Shown: piece after piece, positions 62,317-64,000 of the stretch
Position numbering within the stretch: the stretch's first letter is position 1
Layout of the letters: every line of letters starts with the position of its first letter
Assembly: GCF_947500765.1 (NCBI RefSeq)
Contig: NZ_CANMTH010000008.1
Coordinates: 124,001-188,000, forward strand
DNA length: 64,000 nucleotides
Source of the DNA: an uncultured Formosa sp.
GTDB taxonomy: Bacteria > Bacteroidota > Bacteroidia > Flavobacteriales > Flavobacteriaceae
Direction: 5' to 3'
Notes under the pieces: model-generated
Databases searched by the model: none
What the model was told of the DNA's origin: nothing
What the model saw: the letters and a program-made list of their open reading frames with translations, nothing else
Made by a program: the position numbers and the translations under genes

Positions 62317-63024
62317 ATGAAAAGAATATTAATAATTGGCTTTCTATTTTTAAGTTTAACGAGTTGTAATCAATTAAAAGTCAATATTCCTGAAGAATTT
62401 GTTGAAACCAAAATTCCTACACTATTCTCTGAGGAATGGGCAATGCTAATTCACGATCGAAATGAATTCGGTGTAGAAATAATTGATAACAAACTTAATA
62501 TTGAAAAAATTACAGAACGTAAGCAGGCAGAGTTAAAAATAGAAGGTGGAAAATTAAAAGGAATTAGTGAAGGGGAATGGAGCGGAAAATTATTATTTGT
62601 ACCTAACAGCACAGCTAAAAAGGAAGTTGAAATTAAAAGCGGTAATATTAAATTTATTTTTCAATTTCAAGGAAAAACTTATTTTATAGAATCCCTTGAA
62701 CATTTAACGTATACTGGAGGAGCTATTTATGAATTAAAACAAGATGGTGAACACTTTACCTACGAAAAACGTTTAGAATTTAAGGATGCACCCGAAGCAT
62801 TTACTATTCATGGAGATTCATTTTTAATAGCTACACATCAGAATTTTTATGTGATTAAGGATTTTAAAACAAAAATAATTTTTAGAGATACATTTTGGTC
62901 TAGTTTATTTCCTCATTCCATTGCTGTATTTGATTACAAAAATGTATACATGGGGATTAGAAGCGGATTTGTAAAATTAGATTTAATAAATAAAAAAATG
63001 AAGTTTTATAAATACACAGAATAA
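62317..63024 (+). CDS. Hypothetical lipoprotein, beta-propeller-like
   Basis: 235 residues from the ATG at 62317, which gives a clean lipoprotein signal ('MKRILIIGFLFLSLTSCNQ'); starts at 62257 would add an untypical leader. The mature part is made of short repeated beta strands ('GGKLKGISEGEWSGKLLFV', 'FTIHGDSFLIATHQNFYVI', 'YKNVYMGIRSGFVKLDL') that look like propeller blades. No catalytic motif and no family recognised. Confidence 0.7.
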   Translation: MKRILIIGFLFLSLTSCNQLKVNIPEEFVETKIPTLFSEEWAMLIHDRNEFGVEIIDNKLNIEKITERKQAELKIEGGKLKGISEGEWSGKLLFVPNSTAKKEVEIKSGNIKFIFQFQGKTYFIESLEHLTYTGGAIYELKQDGEHFTYEKRLEFKDAPEAFTIHGDSFLIATHQNFYVIKDFKTKIIFRDTFWSSLFPHSIAVFDYKNVYMGIRSGFVKLDLINKKMKFYKYTE

Positions 63025-63202
63025 AAATGAGATTATAAAAAGGTTGTATTATTTATTTCAACGACCGTTTATTATAATTTTTAGTAGAAGAATTCAATTT
63101 CACAAAACTAAGGAACAAATAAAAGAGTAGTGTTAGTCTTGAAAATATTAAGCAATACATTCTTTTTAATTAAGATATACGGTGTTTCTAGTAATTGTTT
63201 TT

Positions 63203-63730
63203 TTATTCGTTTAATACTGTTTTCATTTCGTCAATAGAATTTGTATAATCCGACATTTTTCTTCCTTTTCCGATATGAATCGGATTTGTATTCAATCGGT
63301 TTGTCAAATCTTTTATTGGCATATTTTCTAAATTTCCAAATTCGTATTTCCACAAATCTAGAGTTTCCAGATTATGATTTTGAAATCCAGTTGTGCTACG
63401 GTCATTATTGGTAGGTAGAAAATCTAGTCCGCCAATAATTGAATCCAAATTTTCAAAATCTGTCATTATTCCGTCATAAATTAGTTGTTCGAAGAGTGCT
63501 TCTTTAAAAATTTGTTCAATCTTACTTAAGTCAGATGATTTTATATCAGTCAGAATTACGTTGTATTTGGTCAATCCGTTTGTAATTAGCCAGCATTTTT
63601 TTCTGTCAATATGAAATATTGTTGCATTCCATTTTCCAAGAATTCCACAATCAGTATTTTGGTCTGTCTTGATAAGTTTCTTGACAAGCTTTTCTAATTT
63701 TTTAGTTGTATGTATTTTAGTTCGTATCAA
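63203..63730 (-). CDS. DUF6933-like protein
   Basis: 175 residues beginning with a TTG at 63730; no ATG exists before residue 90, and a TAG lies 24 bases further upstream in frame. The order of motifs ('TTKKLEKLVKKL' at the start, 'GKWNATIFHIDRKKCWLITN', 'FLPTNNDRSTTGFQNHNLE') matches the DUF6933 family. Function unknown. Convergent with the propeller-like lipoprotein gene. Confidence 0.55.
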   Translation of the reverse strand: MIRTKIHTTKKLEKLVKKLIKTDQNTDCGILGKWNATIFHIDRKKCWLITNGLTKYNVILTDIKSSDLSKIEQIFKEALFEQLIYDGIMTDFENLDSIIGGLDFLPTNNDRSTTGFQNHNLETLDLWKYEFGNLENMPIKDLTNRLNTNPIHIGKGRKMSDYTNSIDEMKTVLNE

Positions 63731-63900
63731 ATGTCTTGTTCTGAAATATGGCTACAGTTTAAAATTAAATTTACGCTGATAATAGATAAACCATATTTGT
63801 GTTTTATAGTCTAAAAATAAATATAATCTTTTTTTAGAGTTCTTAGGCATCCTTTTAACTCTAAATTATTACTAGGGCATAACTCACTACTTTTATATAA

Positions 63901-63947
63901 TAGATATCTGTAATGAATGCTAAATAAATATTAATTACAGACATCTA
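63901..63947. repeat. 14-bp imperfect inverted repeat
   Basis: TAGATATCTGTAAT and ATTACAGACATCTA pair with one mismatch across a 19-nt loop, between the DUF6933-like gene and the CDS at the window end. No T-run follows on either side, so its role is open. Confidence 0.5.
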
Positions 63948-63970
63948 ATTATACTAATTAAAACCGTTAC

Positions 63971-64000
63971 TTATTTGTTATAAACGGTTTCTCCTTCTTT
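63971..64000 (-). CDS. 3' end of a CDS cut by the window edge
   Basis: The last 30 bases read on the minus strand as KEGETVYNK followed by TAA, a plausible C-terminal tail. Nine residues are too few to name a product. Confidence 0.35.
   Translation of the reverse strand, partial: KEGETVYNK

Overview
The window reads as a low-GC chromosome segment of a marine-type member of the Flavobacteriaceae (Bacteroidota). The evidence is: a TonB-dependent receptor of the outer-membrane beta-barrel family, a type IX secretion (CHU_C) cargo protein, bacillithiol deacetylase BshB1, a fused CcsBA cytochrome c maturation protein, a TamB homologue, very AT-rich spacers, few Shine-Dalgarno sequences, and several promoters of the Bacteroidota type TTTG-N19-TAnnTTTG. 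The genus cannot be fixed from the sequence. Most of the window is ordinary core genome. No phage, insertion sequence, CRISPR array or rRNA was seen.

Layout. 1-10 kb: 5'-truncated TonB receptor, a lipoprotein, a DJ-1/PfpI protein, a VanY-like peptidase, the cbpA/cbpM co-chaperone pair, an esterase, an MtfA-like peptidase and a DUF2911 protein. 9.3-14.6 kb: a minus-strand operon of PIG-L deacetylase, a 36-residue membrane peptide, a sodium/solute symporter and a Gfo/Idh/MocA oxidoreductase. 14.8-19.3 kb: a minus-strand operon of DUF2520, KdsC-like phosphatase, UbiA-type prenyltransferase, Maf, MscS and CorA. 19.4-29 kb: truncated haemoglobin, CcsBA, a SatD/DUF3307 pair divergent from mscL, glutathione peroxidase, a trans-sulfuration enzyme, bshB1, tRNA-His and a class II cyclic-nucleotide phosphodiesterase. 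29.4-34 kb: the T9SS cargo protein, DUF808 and a thioesterase.

34-39.3 kb is the most distinctive locus. Three tandem PepSY-like periplasmic proteins of about 100 residues are followed by an NtrC-type sigma-54 activator and, convergent to it, a hybrid histidine kinase carrying receiver and HPt modules. Upstream of the first PepSY-like gene lies a sigma-54-like -24/-12 element, and 100-150 bp further upstream lie three copies of TGTGTAAA (two direct at 11 bp, one inverted). Together they look like a self-contained envelope-sensing phosphorelay and its target genes.

39.7-46.7 kb: a GH25 lysozyme behind a possible small RNA, a HAD phosphatase, a small basic protein plus YchJ, then a GH120 beta-xylosidase with an SGNH esterase (a small xylo-oligosaccharide locus), and a TlpA-like lipoprotein. 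46.7-52.7 kb: a minus-strand housekeeping operon (tsaD, parvulin, rsmE, DUF4159, TrmH, AI-2E, THUMP-like methyltransferase). 52.7-64 kb: tamB, then pfkA-gap-nagK-like-mgsA (glycolysis and the methylglyoxal bypass), YoaK, and a few accessory genes up to a CDS cut by the window end.
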